From: Candidatus Saccharimonadota bacterium
Lineage (GTDB): Bacteria; Patescibacteriota; Saccharimonadia; Saccharimonadales; Saccharimonadaceae
Direction: 5' to 3'
Length of the DNA: 64,000 nucleotides
NCBI GenBank assembly: GCA_027450165.1
Contig: DAIDKE010000004.1
Location: forward strand, 1-64,000
The notes below the pieces were generated by a model, which was given only the letters and a program-made list of their open reading frames with translations, did not search any database and was not told the origin of the DNA. Each line of letters opens with the position of its first letter. Position 1 is the first letter of the stretch. This document shows, piece by piece, positions 42,518-51,523 of this stretch. The position numbers and the translations under genes were made by a program.

Positions 42518-43240
42518 ATGGCAGTTGATGTCGATATTAAGGCATTGCTGGAAGCCGGTGTTCATTTTGGACACAAAACCAGCCGCTGGCACCCTAAAAT
42601 GGCGCCTTACATTCACTCTAAGCGTCAGGACAGTCACATTATTGACCTGACTAAAACCGTTGAAGGTCTTGAGAAGGCTTTGCCTTTCATTACCAAAACT
42701 GTTGCCGCTGGCAAGCCAATTCTATTTGTGGCTACCAAAAAGCAAACCAAGGGCGTCGTTAAAGAAACTGCCGAAGCCTTGAAACAGCCTTACATGATTG
42801 AGCGTTGGCTTGGTGGTACTTTAACTAACACCACAACTACAAGTGCTCAGATCAAGAAGCTAAAAGACCTTGAGCGCCGCATGGCCTCAGGTGACCTAGA
42901 GAAGCGCTACAACAAGCTTGAAGTTCAGCGTTTCCAAGAGGAAATCGATGCTTTGAACTTGAAGTACGGTGGTATTAAAGACATGAACGGCAAGCCGGGT
43001 GCGGTATTTGTGATTGACGTCATTGGTGACGCCAACGCTATCAAAGAAGCTCACACCATTGGTGTGCCGGTTGTTGCAATTGTCGACACCAACGCTAACC
43101 CAGACCTAGCCGACTACGTTATTCCTGGTAACGACGACGCGATTAAGGGTATTAAATTGATGCTTAGCTATGTTGCCGAAGCTGTTAAAGAAGGCCAAAA
43201 GGGCGACAAACCAGAAGCTAAAGACGTAGAGGAGAAATAA
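42518..43240 (+). CDS. rpsB: 30S ribosomal protein S2
   Basis: This 240-residue protein matches S2: LLEAGVHFGHKTSRWHPKMAPYI near the start, the coiled-coil insertion (around 105-150), and the conserved VVAIVDTNANPDLADYVIPGNDDAIKGIKLM (given here in parts). The Shine-Dalgarno AGGAG precedes the ATG and may be regulated by the leader fold. tsf follows 1 nt later, the conserved rpsB-tsf order. Confidence 0.97.
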   Translation: MAVDVDIKALLEAGVHFGHKTSRWHPKMAPYIHSKRQDSHIIDLTKTVEGLEKALPFITKTVAAGKPILFVATKKQTKGVVKETAEALKQPYMIERWLGGTLTNTTTTSAQIKKLKDLERRMASGDLEKRYNKLEVQRFQEEIDALNLKYGGIKDMNGKPGAVFVIDVIGDANAIKEAHTIGVPVVAIVDTNANPDLADYVIPGNDDAIKGIKLMLSYVAEAVKEGQKGDKPEAKDVEEK

Positions 43241-43241
43241 G

Positions 43242-43838
43242 GTGGCTGTTTCGATCGACGACATTCGCAAACTAAAAGAATTGACCGGTGTTGGTCTGAC
43301 CGACGCCAAGCAGGCCCTAGTTGAAGCTAACGGTGACTTCGACAAAGCCCTTGAGGCGATGCGTAAAAAGGGTCTAACCAAAGCCGAGAAAAAAGCCGAC
43401 CGCGAAGCCCGCGAGGGTTTGATTGAAGGCTATGTTCACAGCGGCCGTATTGGTGTGCTGGTCGAAGTTAACTGTGAGACAGATTTCGTGGCTCGCACCG
43501 ATAACTTCAAAACTTTTGCCCACAACATGGCTCTGCAGATAGCTTCAATGGCCCCGCAGTATATTTCAGAGGCTGATATTCCGGCCGACGAAATGGCTCG
43601 TGTGCGCGCCGAAGCTGAAGCTAGTGATGCTCTAAAGGGCAAGCCGGCTGAGATTGTTGCTAAGATTGTTGAGGGCCAAGTTAAGAAGAATTTCGAAGAA
43701 AAAGTTCTTCTTAGCCAGGTTTATGTCATGGACGACAGCAAAACCGTCGAGCAATATCTGAAAGAGACGGTCAGCAAAACCGGTGAAAACATCGTTATTC
43801 GCCGTTTCAAGCGCATTGAGCTTGGCGTAGACGACTAA
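43242..43838 (+). CDS. tsf: Elongation factor Ts
   Basis: This 198-residue EF-Ts recycles EF-Tu-GDP. The N-terminal UBA-like domain (IRKLKELTGVGLTDAKQALVEA), KKGLTKAEKKADREAREG and the TDFVART motif near residue 80 are present. It is the short form, as in many Gram-positive bacteria, lacking much of the second core subdomain and dimerisation module. It starts with GTG immediately after rpsB and is translationally coupled. Confidence 0.96.
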   Translation: MAVSIDDIRKLKELTGVGLTDAKQALVEANGDFDKALEAMRKKGLTKAEKKADREAREGLIEGYVHSGRIGVLVEVNCETDFVARTDNFKTFAHNMALQIASMAPQYISEADIPADEMARVRAEAEASDALKGKPAEIVAKIVEGQVKKNFEEKVLLSQVYVMDDSKTVEQYLKETVSKTGENIVIRRFKRIELGVDD

Positions 43839-43853
43839 TCTGTTTGATTAAAA

Positions 43854-43886
43854 CTAAAAACCGCCTTGCCATAAGGCGGTTTTTAG
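43854..43886 (+). terminator. Intrinsic terminator of rpsB-tsf
   Basis: AAAAACCGCCTT at 43856-43867 pairs with AAGGCGGTTTTT at 43873-43884, loop of five bases, with T-rich ending. Confidence 0.92.
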
Positions 43887-43932
43887 TTTGTACTAGTGTT
43901 TTTGGCGGTTTTAAGGTAAAATGTATCTATAT

Positions 43933-44331
43933 ATGGATAAGGAAAACTTCAAACGCAAACACGCGGCGTCGATCGAGTCGCGCATTAAATTATGGGCCGA
44001 GATGGGCGGTAATCATTTTTCAGCATATCCGCTGCTTGATCGGATTGCGCTGGCGATGCGCATTAATAACGAATCAGGCGAGCGCGACGCTTTTTATCAC
44101 GGTGTGAACACGCTTGCTGTTACAGAACTGGCAAAAGAGGGTATTATGGCCGAAGTTTATGCGATGCGCGGTGATTTTAGCTACGGTAACGAGGATAGTC
44201 GCGACTACGTCCGGGTTTATGAACGCGGCGGACGTCCGACTGAGATTGACAGGCTAAAATTGAGCGGTTACCAAAAGTATGTCGTCAGGGCCTCAGCGGC
44301 TGATTTGAAACCGGAAAATGATGTAGAATAG
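43933..44331 (+). CDS. Hypothetical protein
   Basis: Starting at the ATG at 43933, this protein has 132 residues; the frame is open from 43921 but the internal ATG lies 10 nt after a TAAAAT box at 43917-43922. It is rich in charged residues and probably alpha/beta: a helix with KRKHAASIESRIKLWAEMGG, ARLD-type stretch LLDRIALAMRINNE, then a beta-like FSYGNEDSRDYVRVYERGG. No family was recognised. It precedes frr by 6 nt but frr seems to have its own -10 box within this gene's end. Confidence 0.65.
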   Translation: MDKENFKRKHAASIESRIKLWAEMGGNHFSAYPLLDRIALAMRINNESGERDAFYHGVNTLAVTELAKEGIMAEVYAMRGDFSYGNEDSRDYVRVYERGGRPTEIDRLKLSGYQKYVVRASAADLKPENDVE

Positions 44332-44337
44332 AAGTAT

Positions 44338-44892
44338 ATGTTTGACACGAAACCATACGAAAATCGGTTCACTGGAGCAATTGCGCATTTTGAAGAAGAG
44401 TTAAAAAAGGTTCGCACTGGCCGAGCTCACCCGGGAATGCTTGATGGTATTCAGGTTGAGGCTTACGGCGCCAAAATGCCGCTTAACCAGGTTGCCAATG
44501 TCACCGCGCCAGAAGCACAAATGCTTCTCGTGACTCCGTTTGACCCAAGTAATGTTCAGGCGATTTCGGCTGCGGTTCGTAATGATCAATCTTTGGGTTT
44601 CAACCCGAGCGATGATGGTCGCGTAGTCCGAATCCCGATTCCACCACTGACCGAAGAGCGCCGCCAGCAGCTGGTTAAGCAAACTTCTGAAAAAGTTGAA
44701 GAGACGCGAATTGCCCTGCGTAATATTCGTCAGGACGCCCTCAAAGAAGCCAAGCGGCTAAAAGACGCGAAAGAGCTATCAGAAGACGATGTTAAGCGCA
44801 TCGAAAAGGGTATTGACGATGATATGGTGCAATATAACTCGCAGATTGACGCCATTTTCAAGGCCAAAGAAAAGGATATTCTAACAATCTAA
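44338..44892 (+). CDS. frr: Ribosome recycling factor
   Basis: This 184-residue RRF splits post-termination ribosomes with EF-G. The long three-helix bundle and the small beta domain (about 30-105) are clear: KKVRTGRAHPGMLDGI, VEAYGAKMPLNQVANV, PPLTEERRQQLVKQ and a C-terminal helix with ALKEAKRLKDAKELSEDD. TAGAAT at 44324-44329 ends 8 nt before the ATG, inside the end of the upstream gene, and no Shine-Dalgarno sequence exists. Overlaps uppS by one base (TAATG). Confidence 0.96.
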   Translation: MFDTKPYENRFTGAIAHFEEELKKVRTGRAHPGMLDGIQVEAYGAKMPLNQVANVTAPEAQMLLVTPFDPSNVQAISAAVRNDQSLGFNPSDDGRVVRIPIPPLTEERRQQLVKQTSEKVEETRIALRNIRQDALKEAKRLKDAKELSEDDVKRIEKGIDDDMVQYNSQIDAIFKAKEKDILTI

Positions 44893-45590
44893 TGTCAGAT
44901 TCTGGCGATCAACTGCCAAATCATATTGGGATTATTGTTGACGGTAATCGTCGCTGGGCGCGCAAGCACGGCCTGCCGGCTTACGAAGGTCACTTGGCGG
45001 GCTACAATGCATTGAAAGATGTATTGCTTGATTTTTACGACAAAGGCGTTAAAAACGTCTCGATCTATGTTTTTAGCACTGAAAACTGGCAGCGAGACCG
45101 CGACGAGGTAAATCGTTTAATGGCGATTTTTGTGCGGATTTTGAAGACTGATTTGCATATTTTTATTGAAAAAAATGTTCGCTTGCTAGTGCTTGGGTCG
45201 CGTGAGGGTTTGAGCGATAAATTAATCAAAGCAATTGATGGTGCCGAGGCTAAAACGGCTCACAATACCGGCGGTAATCTGGCGGTTTGTTTGAACTATG
45301 GCGGCCAACTCGAAATAGCCGATGCCGTTAAAAGAATTATCAAGGACGGCTATAAGGCCGAAGATATTACGCCCGAACTGATTAGCCAGCACTTATATGC
45401 ACCGGAAATTCCTCCGGTCGATATAATTGTGCGTACCGGAGCCGAAAAGCGCATCAGCAATTTTATGCTGTGGCGGGCGGCTTACAGTGAGCTTTTATTT
45501 TTAAAAAAGTTGTGGCCGGAAATGACAAAAGCCGACGTTGACGCTATACTAAATGAGTATATGCGGCGTCACCGACGCTTTGGAAAATAA
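44892..45590 (+). CDS. uppS: Isoprenyl (undecaprenyl) diphosphate synthase
   Basis: This 232-residue cis-prenyltransferase makes the long-chain polyprenyl diphosphate carrying wall precursors. The catalytic Asp and P-loop are in GIIVDGNRRWARKHG (residues about 14-28), the helix GYNALKDVLLDFYDKG follows, then YVFSTENWQR (conserved Asn/Trp/Arg) and the C-terminal RTGAEKRISNFMLWRAAYSE segment. The first residue of motif V reads RTGAEKRISNF, as in UppS. It lies between frr and rseP, matching the frr-uppS-cdsA-rseP order with cdsA missing here. Confidence 0.96.
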   Translation: MSDSGDQLPNHIGIIVDGNRRWARKHGLPAYEGHLAGYNALKDVLLDFYDKGVKNVSIYVFSTENWQRDRDEVNRLMAIFVRILKTDLHIFIEKNVRLLVLGSREGLSDKLIKAIDGAEAKTAHNTGGNLAVCLNYGGQLEIADAVKRIIKDGYKAEDITPELISQHLYAPEIPPVDIIVRTGAEKRISNFMLWRAAYSELLFLKKLWPEMTKADVDAILNEYMRRHRRFGK

Positions 45591-45602
45591 AGGGGGACTG
45601 AG

Positions 45603-46733
45603 TTGGTTTTCGGGGTTATCATTGGGCTGGTGATATTAGTTCTACTAGTGGTTGTTCACGAGTTGGGCCACGCGATTGTGGCGCGTCGTAACGGTGTAGT
45701 CGTTGAAGAATTTGGAATTGGTTTTCCGCCTAGGGCTTGGTCGCGCAAGCTCAAGAGCGGCCTGTTATTTAGTCTAAACTGGCTGCCGCTGGGTGGTTTC
45801 GTCAAATTACAGGGCGAGCACGATAATGATCACAAAAAAGGCGACTACGGCGCCGTCAGTTTTTGGCGTAAGACAAAGATTTTGTTCGCTGGTGTAGTGA
45901 TGAACTGGGTTGTGGCGGCCGTATTGTTAACGATTTTAGCAATTACCGGTTTGCCAAAGGTGCTGCCAAATCAGTTTTTGGTGCCGGCTGACACCAAAAT
46001 TACTAGTGGCGCCGTCACGGTAGTAAGTACTGAAGCTGGTTTTCCGGCGGCTAAGGCTGGGCTTAAGGCTGGCGATGAGATAGTAAAGCTTGATAGCCAG
46101 GCGATCCAAAGTGACGATCAGCTAGTTACATCTACCAAAGCTCATCGCGGCCAGGCAGTAACGATTGAATATCGCCGCGACAACAAAACCTATACCACCA
46201 AACTGACCCTCCGTAACACAGATTCAGCACTGCTTGGAGTTGAGCTAGGGCAGTCCGAAACAATACACGCCACTTGGTCGGCACCGATCGTCGGCGTCGG
46301 TACGACAGCACAGTTTAGCTGGCTAACACTAAAGGGCGTCGGTCAGGCGCTTGGCAATTTGTTTGCCGGGTTGTTCTTGCAGTTTAGCCCAAACCAGGTG
46401 ATACACAACCAAGGCGCGCAAGATTTGGCAAACGCTCGTCAGAGCGTGGCTGGACCGGTTGGAATTTTAGGAACTATTTTCCCGGCCGCCGCCAAAGCAG
46501 GTTTGACGCAGCTGATTTTCCTGACGGCCATTATCTCGTTAACCTTGGCGGTCATGAATGTACTGCCGATTCCAGCTCTTGATGGCGGACGTTGGTTTGT
46601 GATGACTATTTATCGCTTGCGTCACAAGGTTTTGACCGAAGAGACTGAAGAAAAAATTCAGATGGTTGGCTTTACGGTTCTGATGTTATTAGTTGTAATC
46701 ATAACAATTGGCGATGTTACACGAATCCTCTAA
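45603..46733 (+). CDS. rseP: Site-2 protease RseP/RIP metalloprotease
   Basis: This 376-residue intramembrane zinc protease has HELGH near residues 17-21 in the first helix, a PDZ domain (about 130-200; AGFPAAKAGLKAGDEIV) and the third ligand motif NVLPIPALDGGRWF in the penultimate helix. It cleaves anti-sigma factors or signal peptide remnants in other bacteria. The start is TTG at 45603 with AAAGGGGG just upstream; an ATG is not available in the correct place. It follows uppS directly and overlaps the next gene. Confidence 0.94.
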   Translation: MVFGVIIGLVILVLLVVVHELGHAIVARRNGVVVEEFGIGFPPRAWSRKLKSGLLFSLNWLPLGGFVKLQGEHDNDHKKGDYGAVSFWRKTKILFAGVVMNWVVAAVLLTILAITGLPKVLPNQFLVPADTKITSGAVTVVSTEAGFPAAKAGLKAGDEIVKLDSQAIQSDDQLVTSTKAHRGQAVTIEYRRDNKTYTTKLTLRNTDSALLGVELGQSETIHATWSAPIVGVGTTAQFSWLTLKGVGQALGNLFAGLFLQFSPNQVIHNQGAQDLANARQSVAGPVGILGTIFPAAAKAGLTQLIFLTAIISLTLAVMNVLPIPALDGGRWFVMTIYRLRHKVLTEETEEKIQMVGFTVLMLLVVIITIGDVTRIL

Positions 46734-47493
46734 CGAAAAGCAATCTTGGTGGAACCGCTCGCGCTGGCTAGCGTTTTTGTACCCGGTCGGTGTTGTAGCA
46801 GCGTTTTACTTGTCGGCTGTTATCACTGGATTCTTGCTGGGCTTTTTGCAACATGTTGGCCTGATTAACCTTAGTGGTAGCAGTGAAGCAGTCGTTGCCG
46901 AAACCGTCATTGCTGCCCTGATTTATGTCGTGGCAATTTTAATTGTTATTGGCGTGCCGTGGATGAATAAAAAACTAGTTCACTTACGTGCCGACGCCAA
47001 AGATCTGGGCTACGGTCGCTGGATGAGTTGGACCGACGTTTTACTTGGGCCGGCTGGATTTTTGGTCTACATTATTTTATCGGCTATTTTAGTCTATCTA
47101 GGTTCGCAAATTATTGGCTTCAACACTTCTCAGTCTCAAAACGTTGGTTTTCATGGACTGCAAACTTACACGCAGTACGTTTTGGCGTTTATTACGCTGG
47201 TCATTATGGCGCCGATTGCCGAAGAGACACTATTCCGTGGCTATCTATATGGCAAAGTCAAAAAATACGTGCCAACTTGGCTGGCGATTCTTATTACAAG
47301 TGTAACTTTTGGTCTGGTTCATGGTCAGTGGAACGTTGGTCTTGATGTTTTTGCGCTGAGCATCGTCTTGTGCGTGCTGCGCGAAATTAGCGGCAGCATC
47401 TGGCCGTCAATCTGGCTACACATGCTAAAAAACGGTCTGGCTTTTTATATACTCTTTATTTCGCCGATGATTTTACATACACTAGGAGGATAG
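46714..47493 (+). CDS. CPBP family intramembrane glutamic endopeptidase
   Basis: This protein of 259 residues (from the ATG at 46714) has about seven helices and the CPBP/Abi motifs: EExxxR in AEETLFRGYLYG near residue 170, the FxxxH-type HGQWN, and HMLKNG near the C-terminus. CPBP proteases are relatives of CAAX prenyl protease 2; bacterial substrates are mostly unknown. The start overlaps the rseP end by 20 nt, so the two intramembrane proteases are co-translated. Wall or signal processing is the natural guess. Confidence 0.9.
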   Translation: MLHESSNEKQSWWNRSRWLAFLYPVGVVAAFYLSAVITGFLLGFLQHVGLINLSGSSEAVVAETVIAALIYVVAILIVIGVPWMNKKLVHLRADAKDLGYGRWMSWTDVLLGPAGFLVYIILSAILVYLGSQIIGFNTSQSQNVGFHGLQTYTQYVLAFITLVIMAPIAEETLFRGYLYGKVKKYVPTWLAILITSVTFGLVHGQWNVGLDVFALSIVLCVLREISGSIWPSIWLHMLKNGLAFYILFISPMILHTLGG

Positions 47494-47494
47494 T

Positions 47495-48739
47495 ATGAGA
47501 CTGAGTGAACTATTTACCAAGACTGTTAGGAACGCACCGGCCGATGAAGTGTCTAAAAACGCCCAGCTTTTGATTCGAGCTGGCTTTGTGTACAAAGAGA
47601 TGGCTGGAGTTTACGCATATTTGCCGCTAGGTTTAAGGGTTATCGATAAAATCAAGCAAATTGTCCGCGAAGAAATGAATGCCATTAATTCGCAGGAAAT
47701 TATTATGACGAGTCTGCAGCGCAAAGAAATCTGGGAGCAGACTGGCCGCTGGGACGACGAGCTGGTTGATATTTGGTTCAAGACTCAACTTAAAGACGAG
47801 ACCGAGATCGGTCTTGGTTGGAGTCACGAAGAGCCGATCGTTGAAATGCTCAAACAGTACGTGCAGAGTTATAAAGACCTGCCGGTAAGTGTTTATCAGT
47901 TCCAAACCAAGCTACGGAACGAGCTGCGCGCCAAGAGTGGCATCATGCGTGGCCGCGAGTTTGTTATGAAAGATATGTATTCGTTGCATAGCTCGGCCGA
48001 AGATCTAGATAGTTATTACAATCAGGCCATTGAAGCCTATAAACGGGTTTTCAACCGTTTAGGTATAGGCGACGACACTTATGTGACGTTTGCTAGCGGT
48101 GGTGCTTTTACTAAATTTAGCCATGAATTTCAAACAATCTGCGACGCCGGTGAAGATGTGATTTATTTGCATCGCGGCCGCAATATTGCCATTAACGAAG
48201 AAGTGCTCGACGATGCAATGGCCGAGATGGGCGTTACGCGCGATGAGCTCGAAGAGGTCAAGACCGCCGAAGTGGGCAATATATTCAACTTTGGTACCGA
48301 CAAAACCGATACTATGGGTTTGAAGTTTACAGACTCCGAGGGTAAGCAGGTTTCGGCCTATTTAGGTAGTTACGGCATTGGCATTACGCGTGTTATGGGC
48401 GTGGTTGTCGAGAAATTATCCGACGACAAGGGTATCGTGTGGCCGGATTCGATTGCGCCGGCGAAGGTTTTTTTGGTTCAATTGGGTGAAAACGAGGCTG
48501 TCAAGAATCACGCCGAAGCGCTTTATAAGCTGCTAAGCGACAAGGGTATAGAGGTTTTATACGATGACCGCGACCTGCGTGCTGGCCAAAAATTCGCCGA
48601 CGCTGAGCTGATGGGTATGCCGTACCGCGTGACAATAAGTGATCGGTTGGAGGCCGATGGCAAGGTAGAATTTAGCGTTCGTAAAACTGGTGTTACGGAA
48701 GTGTTGACACAGGACGAACTGCTTGCTAAACTGGGTTGA
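47495..48739 (+). CDS. proS: Prolyl-tRNA synthetase without the editing insertion
   Basis: This 414-residue class II synthetase charges tRNA(Pro). Motif 1 (YLPLGLRVIDKIKQIVREEM), motif 2 (NELRAKSGIMRGREFVMKDMYS region) and motif 3 (GSYGIGITRVMG) are present, followed by the anticodon-binding domain (KVFLVQLGENE...LYDDRDLRAGQKF). Standard bacterial ProRS has about 570 residues with an INS editing domain of about 180 residues between motifs 2 and 3. That insertion is missing here, leaving only about 60 residues. AGGAGGA precedes the ATG. Misacylated Ala-tRNA(Pro) would need a separate deacylase. Confidence 0.95.
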   Translation: MRLSELFTKTVRNAPADEVSKNAQLLIRAGFVYKEMAGVYAYLPLGLRVIDKIKQIVREEMNAINSQEIIMTSLQRKEIWEQTGRWDDELVDIWFKTQLKDETEIGLGWSHEEPIVEMLKQYVQSYKDLPVSVYQFQTKLRNELRAKSGIMRGREFVMKDMYSLHSSAEDLDSYYNQAIEAYKRVFNRLGIGDDTYVTFASGGAFTKFSHEFQTICDAGEDVIYLHRGRNIAINEEVLDDAMAEMGVTRDELEEVKTAEVGNIFNFGTDKTDTMGLKFTDSEGKQVSAYLGSYGIGITRVMGVVVEKLSDDKGIVWPDSIAPAKVFLVQLGENEAVKNHAEALYKLLSDKGIEVLYDDRDLRAGQKFADAELMGMPYRVTISDRLEADGKVEFSVRKTGVTEVLTQDELLAKLG

Positions 48740-48757
48740 CTAGGCAGTTTTAGGGTT

Positions 48758-48781
48758 TAATACACCAGATGTGGTGTATTA
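48758..48781. repeat. 10-bp palindrome before greA
   Basis: TAATACACCA at 48758-48767 and TGGTGTATTA at 48772-48781 form a perfect dyad with loop GATG. There is no T-run, so a terminator is unlikely; a TTGACT lies at 48736-48741, placing the dyad over a possible -10 region. It may be an operator for greA or a hairpin after proS. Confidence 0.45.
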
Positions 48782-48822
48782 ATTATAGATAAAAACGCTA
48801 GGTGAAAAGGATTAATTTTATT

Positions 48823-49278
48823 ATGAAGAAAGTATTTCAACTGACCGCAGCTGGCAAAAAAGAGCTCGAAGCCGAATTGGCTGAGCTTAAGTCACGTCGC
48901 GGTGACATCGCCGACAAAATCGCTGAAGCCCGTGATTTTGGTGATCTCAGCGAAAATGCTGAATATGATGCGGCACGCGAGGAACAGGGCTTAGTTGAGA
49001 CTCGAATTGCCGAAATCGAAGATATTTTGGCCAACGCTGCCTTAATTCGCAGCGGTTCATCGAGCAGCGTTAACCTTGGTTCGACGGTTGAACTAACAAC
49101 CGACGGCAAAAACGTTACCTACACCGTTGTTGGTCCTGTCGAAGCTGATCCGCTAGCCGGCAAAATTAGCAACGAATCGCCAATCGGCGAGGCGCTATTT
49201 GGCAAGAAAATCGGCGATACAGCCGTTATAACGACGCCAAAAGGTCAAGTAACCTACACAATCGCCAGCATTAGCTAG
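48823..49278 (+). CDS. greA: Transcription elongation factor GreA
   Basis: This protein of 151 residues rescues backtracked RNA polymerase. The N-terminal coiled coil carries the acidic tip DFGDLSENAEYDAAREEQG (the D..ENAEY residues that reach the active site), followed by the C-terminal FKBP-like domain (NLGSTVELTTDGKNVTYTVVG, SPIGEALFGKKIGD). The ATG at 48823 with AAAAGGA about 11 nt upstream is preferred over an in-frame GTG at 48802. Confidence 0.95.
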   Translation: MKKVFQLTAAGKKELEAELAELKSRRGDIADKIAEARDFGDLSENAEYDAAREEQGLVETRIAEIEDILANAALIRSGSSSSVNLGSTVELTTDGKNVTYTVVGPVEADPLAGKISNESPIGEALFGKKIGDTAVITTPKGQVTYTIASIS

Positions 49279-49316
49279 TTCGTCACCCTTATCTTGTGCT
49301 AAACTTGTAATCAGTT

Positions 49317-50828
49317 ATGTCAACACTGAAAGATTTTCGAGATGAGCGCCTACGTAAGTTAGGTGATTTAAAGGCGCTTGGCTTTGACCCATATCCAGCC
49401 AAAGCTAACCGCAACCAATTAACAGGGGCAATCACTGGTCAGTTTGATCAATTAAATGGCCAGACCGTTACTGTAGCCGGCCGGGTGATGGCGATTCGTA
49501 AGTTCGGCAAGTTAGCATTTATTGTGCTGCGTGATTTTAGCGGCCAGGTGCAGTTGTTTTTGAACGAGTCGCAGGTTGAGCCGCGTAACCCAGCCAATAA
49601 CCAACTGGCCATGGAAGACCTGCCGCTGCTTGATATTGGTGATTTTATTGAGGCCACAGGTGAGGTCGGCAAGAGTCAAACCGGCGAGATATCGGTCTTC
49701 GTCCACCAAATTCGACTATTAACCAAAGCCCTCCGGCCAATGCCAACCGCCAGTGAAGGCTTCACGAACAAAGAAGAGCGTCTGCGCCGTCGGTATGTTG
49801 ACATGAACGTCAACTTGGAGGTTCGCGACCGGTTTGTGCGCCGTTCAAAGTTCTGGCAAGCGACGCGTGATTATTTGAACGCCAACGGTTTTATAGAGGT
49901 CAACATACCGGTGCTTGAACATACCACCGGTGGGGCCGATGCCAACCCGTTTGTCACCCACATGGACGCCCTAGATCAGGACTTTTACCTTAGAATCAGT
50001 CATGAATTGCCGCTAAAGCGTCTGCTGGGCGCCGGTTTTGAAAAGGTCTATGATATTGGGCCGCGTTTTCGTAACGAAAATTACTCCGACGAGCACCTGC
50101 CGGAGCACGTGGCCATGGAGTGGTATTGGGCCTACGCCAACTGGCAAGATGGTATGAAGTTTATGGAAGCCATGTACAAAGATGTGCTCGAAAAAACTTT
50201 CGGTACGCTACAGTTCAAACTTGGCCAGTTCGATATTGATATGGGTAAAGAGTGGGAAGTTTGGGACTACGCGACGGTCATCAAAGATCGTTATGGTCTT
50301 GATGTCTACGAAAGTTCGCTCGACGAAGTGAAGAAGGCTTTAATCGATAACAAGCTTGAGGTTGAGCAGACCGAAAACCGCGCCCGCGGTATCGACAAAT
50401 TGTGGAAGAATATCCGCAAAGATGTTGCCGGACCAGTTTGGCTGATCAATACGCCGAAATTTATTAGTCCACTCGCCAAAAGTAATCCGAACGATCCGCG
50501 AACGGTTGAGCGTTTTCAGCCGATTATCGCTGGTAGTGAGCTAGGCAACGGCTTTTCAGAGCTCAATGACCCAATCGACCAGCTGAACCGCTTTACCGAA
50601 CAGCAGGCGATGCGCGATGCCGGTGACGACGAGGCTATGATGCTCGATATCGATTACATCGAGATGTTGGAATATGGCATGCCGCCAGCTTGCGGCTGGG
50701 GCTATAGTGAGCGCGTTTTTTGGATTTTTGAAGGCGTGACTGCTCGCGAGGGCGTTCCGTTTCCGCAACTACGCGTTGATTACGACGGCACAACCCGCGA
50801 TTTGTATCCGGACGTAAAATTTCATTAA
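49317..50828 (+). CDS. lysS: Lysyl-tRNA synthetase (class II)
   Basis: This 503-residue enzyme has the N-terminal OB anticodon-binding domain (about 50-140: VTVAGRVMAIRKFGKLAFIVLRD), class II motif 1 (FWQATRDYLNANGFIEVNIPVL), motif 2 (GFEKVYDIGPRFRNE...DEHLPEHVAMEWYWAY, split here) and a C-terminal motif 3 region. The Arg in motif 3 is in a non-canonical context near the end and was not firmly placed. A TAAACT box ends 11 nt upstream with no Shine-Dalgarno sequence. It is a single gene after greA. Confidence 0.94.
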   Translation: MSTLKDFRDERLRKLGDLKALGFDPYPAKANRNQLTGAITGQFDQLNGQTVTVAGRVMAIRKFGKLAFIVLRDFSGQVQLFLNESQVEPRNPANNQLAMEDLPLLDIGDFIEATGEVGKSQTGEISVFVHQIRLLTKALRPMPTASEGFTNKEERLRRRYVDMNVNLEVRDRFVRRSKFWQATRDYLNANGFIEVNIPVLEHTTGGADANPFVTHMDALDQDFYLRISHELPLKRLLGAGFEKVYDIGPRFRNENYSDEHLPEHVAMEWYWAYANWQDGMKFMEAMYKDVLEKTFGTLQFKLGQFDIDMGKEWEVWDYATVIKDRYGLDVYESSLDEVKKALIDNKLEVEQTENRARGIDKLWKNIRKDVAGPVWLINTPKFISPLAKSNPNDPRTVERFQPIIAGSELGNGFSELNDPIDQLNRFTEQQAMRDAGDDEAMMLDIDYIEMLEYGMPPACGWGYSERVFWIFEGVTAREGVPFPQLRVDYDGTTRDLYPDVKFH

Positions 50829-50833
50829 TTGAC

Positions 50834-50862
50834 TTGCAGACGGCTTTGCTAGTTGCTATACT
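50834..50862 (+). promoter_or_regulatory. Promoter of the FMN reductase gene
   Basis: TTGCAG at 50834-50839, a 17-nt spacer and TATACT at 50857-50862 (extended TGC). AAAGGAA precedes the ATG at 50894. Confidence 0.8.
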
Positions 50863-50893
50863 ATGTATAGTATTATTTAAGCAAAGGAAAAAT

Positions 50894-51436
50894 ATGACAA
50901 AAATTGCCGTATTCGTGGGTAGTCTGCAGCAAAAATCACTTAATAAGCTACTGGCCAAAAACCTGGAAAAACTTGCTCCAGAGGGTCTTGAATTCAGTTA
51001 TGTTGATTTGGCTTCGTTGCCGCTTTTCAACCAAGACTTAGAGGCTGATTTTCCAGCTGCCGCTCGGGCCGCTAAAGATATCGTAGAAGCTGCCGACGGT
51101 GTTTTATTTGTTACTCCGGAATATAACCGTAGTATCCCAGGCGTCCTGAAGAACGCGATTGACTGGGTGAGCCGTCCGTGGGGGTCTAATTCGCTGAACG
51201 GCAAGCCGGCTGGAATTGTTGGGGCGTCGGGTAGTCCGCTAGGAACAGCGGTTGCACAGGCCGATCTGCGCCATATTCTGGTTTATTTGAACGTCAAGCT
51301 AATGGGGCAGCCAGAAGTATACTTGATGCATGCGCCTAATGCTTTTGATGAAAACGGCGATGTAGTAGAGGCCTCGCGCGAGCACCTAGTGAACTACATC
51401 AATACTTTTGCTAAGTGGGTTGAAGACGAAAAATAG
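50894..51436 (+). CDS. NADPH-dependent FMN reductase
   Basis: This protein of 180 residues is a flavodoxin-like quinone/FMN reductase: VFVGSLQQKSLNKLLAKNL (phosphate loop), PLFNQDLE, ADGVLFVTPEYNRSIPGVLKNAIDWVSRP (typical segment with PEYN and the GVLKNAIDW motif) and GASGSPLGTAVAQADLR. Such enzymes reduce quinones, chromate or azo compounds and protect against oxidative stress. The frame is open from 50834 but the ATG at 50894 has AAAGGAA upstream and matches the family start. It has its own promoter and terminator. Confidence 0.93.
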   Translation: MTKIAVFVGSLQQKSLNKLLAKNLEKLAPEGLEFSYVDLASLPLFNQDLEADFPAAARAAKDIVEAADGVLFVTPEYNRSIPGVLKNAIDWVSRPWGSNSLNGKPAGIVGASGSPLGTAVAQADLRHILVYLNVKLMGQPEVYLMHAPNAFDENGDVVEASREHLVNYINTFAKWVEDEK

Positions 51437-51452
51437 ACGGTTTTTATCGTGG

Positions 51453-51483
51453 CGAATAGCGCTCCAATCGGGGCGCTATTTTA
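51453..51483 (+). terminator. Intrinsic terminator after the FMN reductase
   Basis: AATAGCGC at 51455-51462 pairs with GCGCTATT at 51473-51480, extended by further pairs up to the AATC loop, then T-rich. It lies just before the PadR promoter. Confidence 0.75.
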
Positions 51484-51523
51484 GTAGGTTGACATTTTTT
51501 AGTACCTTGTATAACATAGAACT

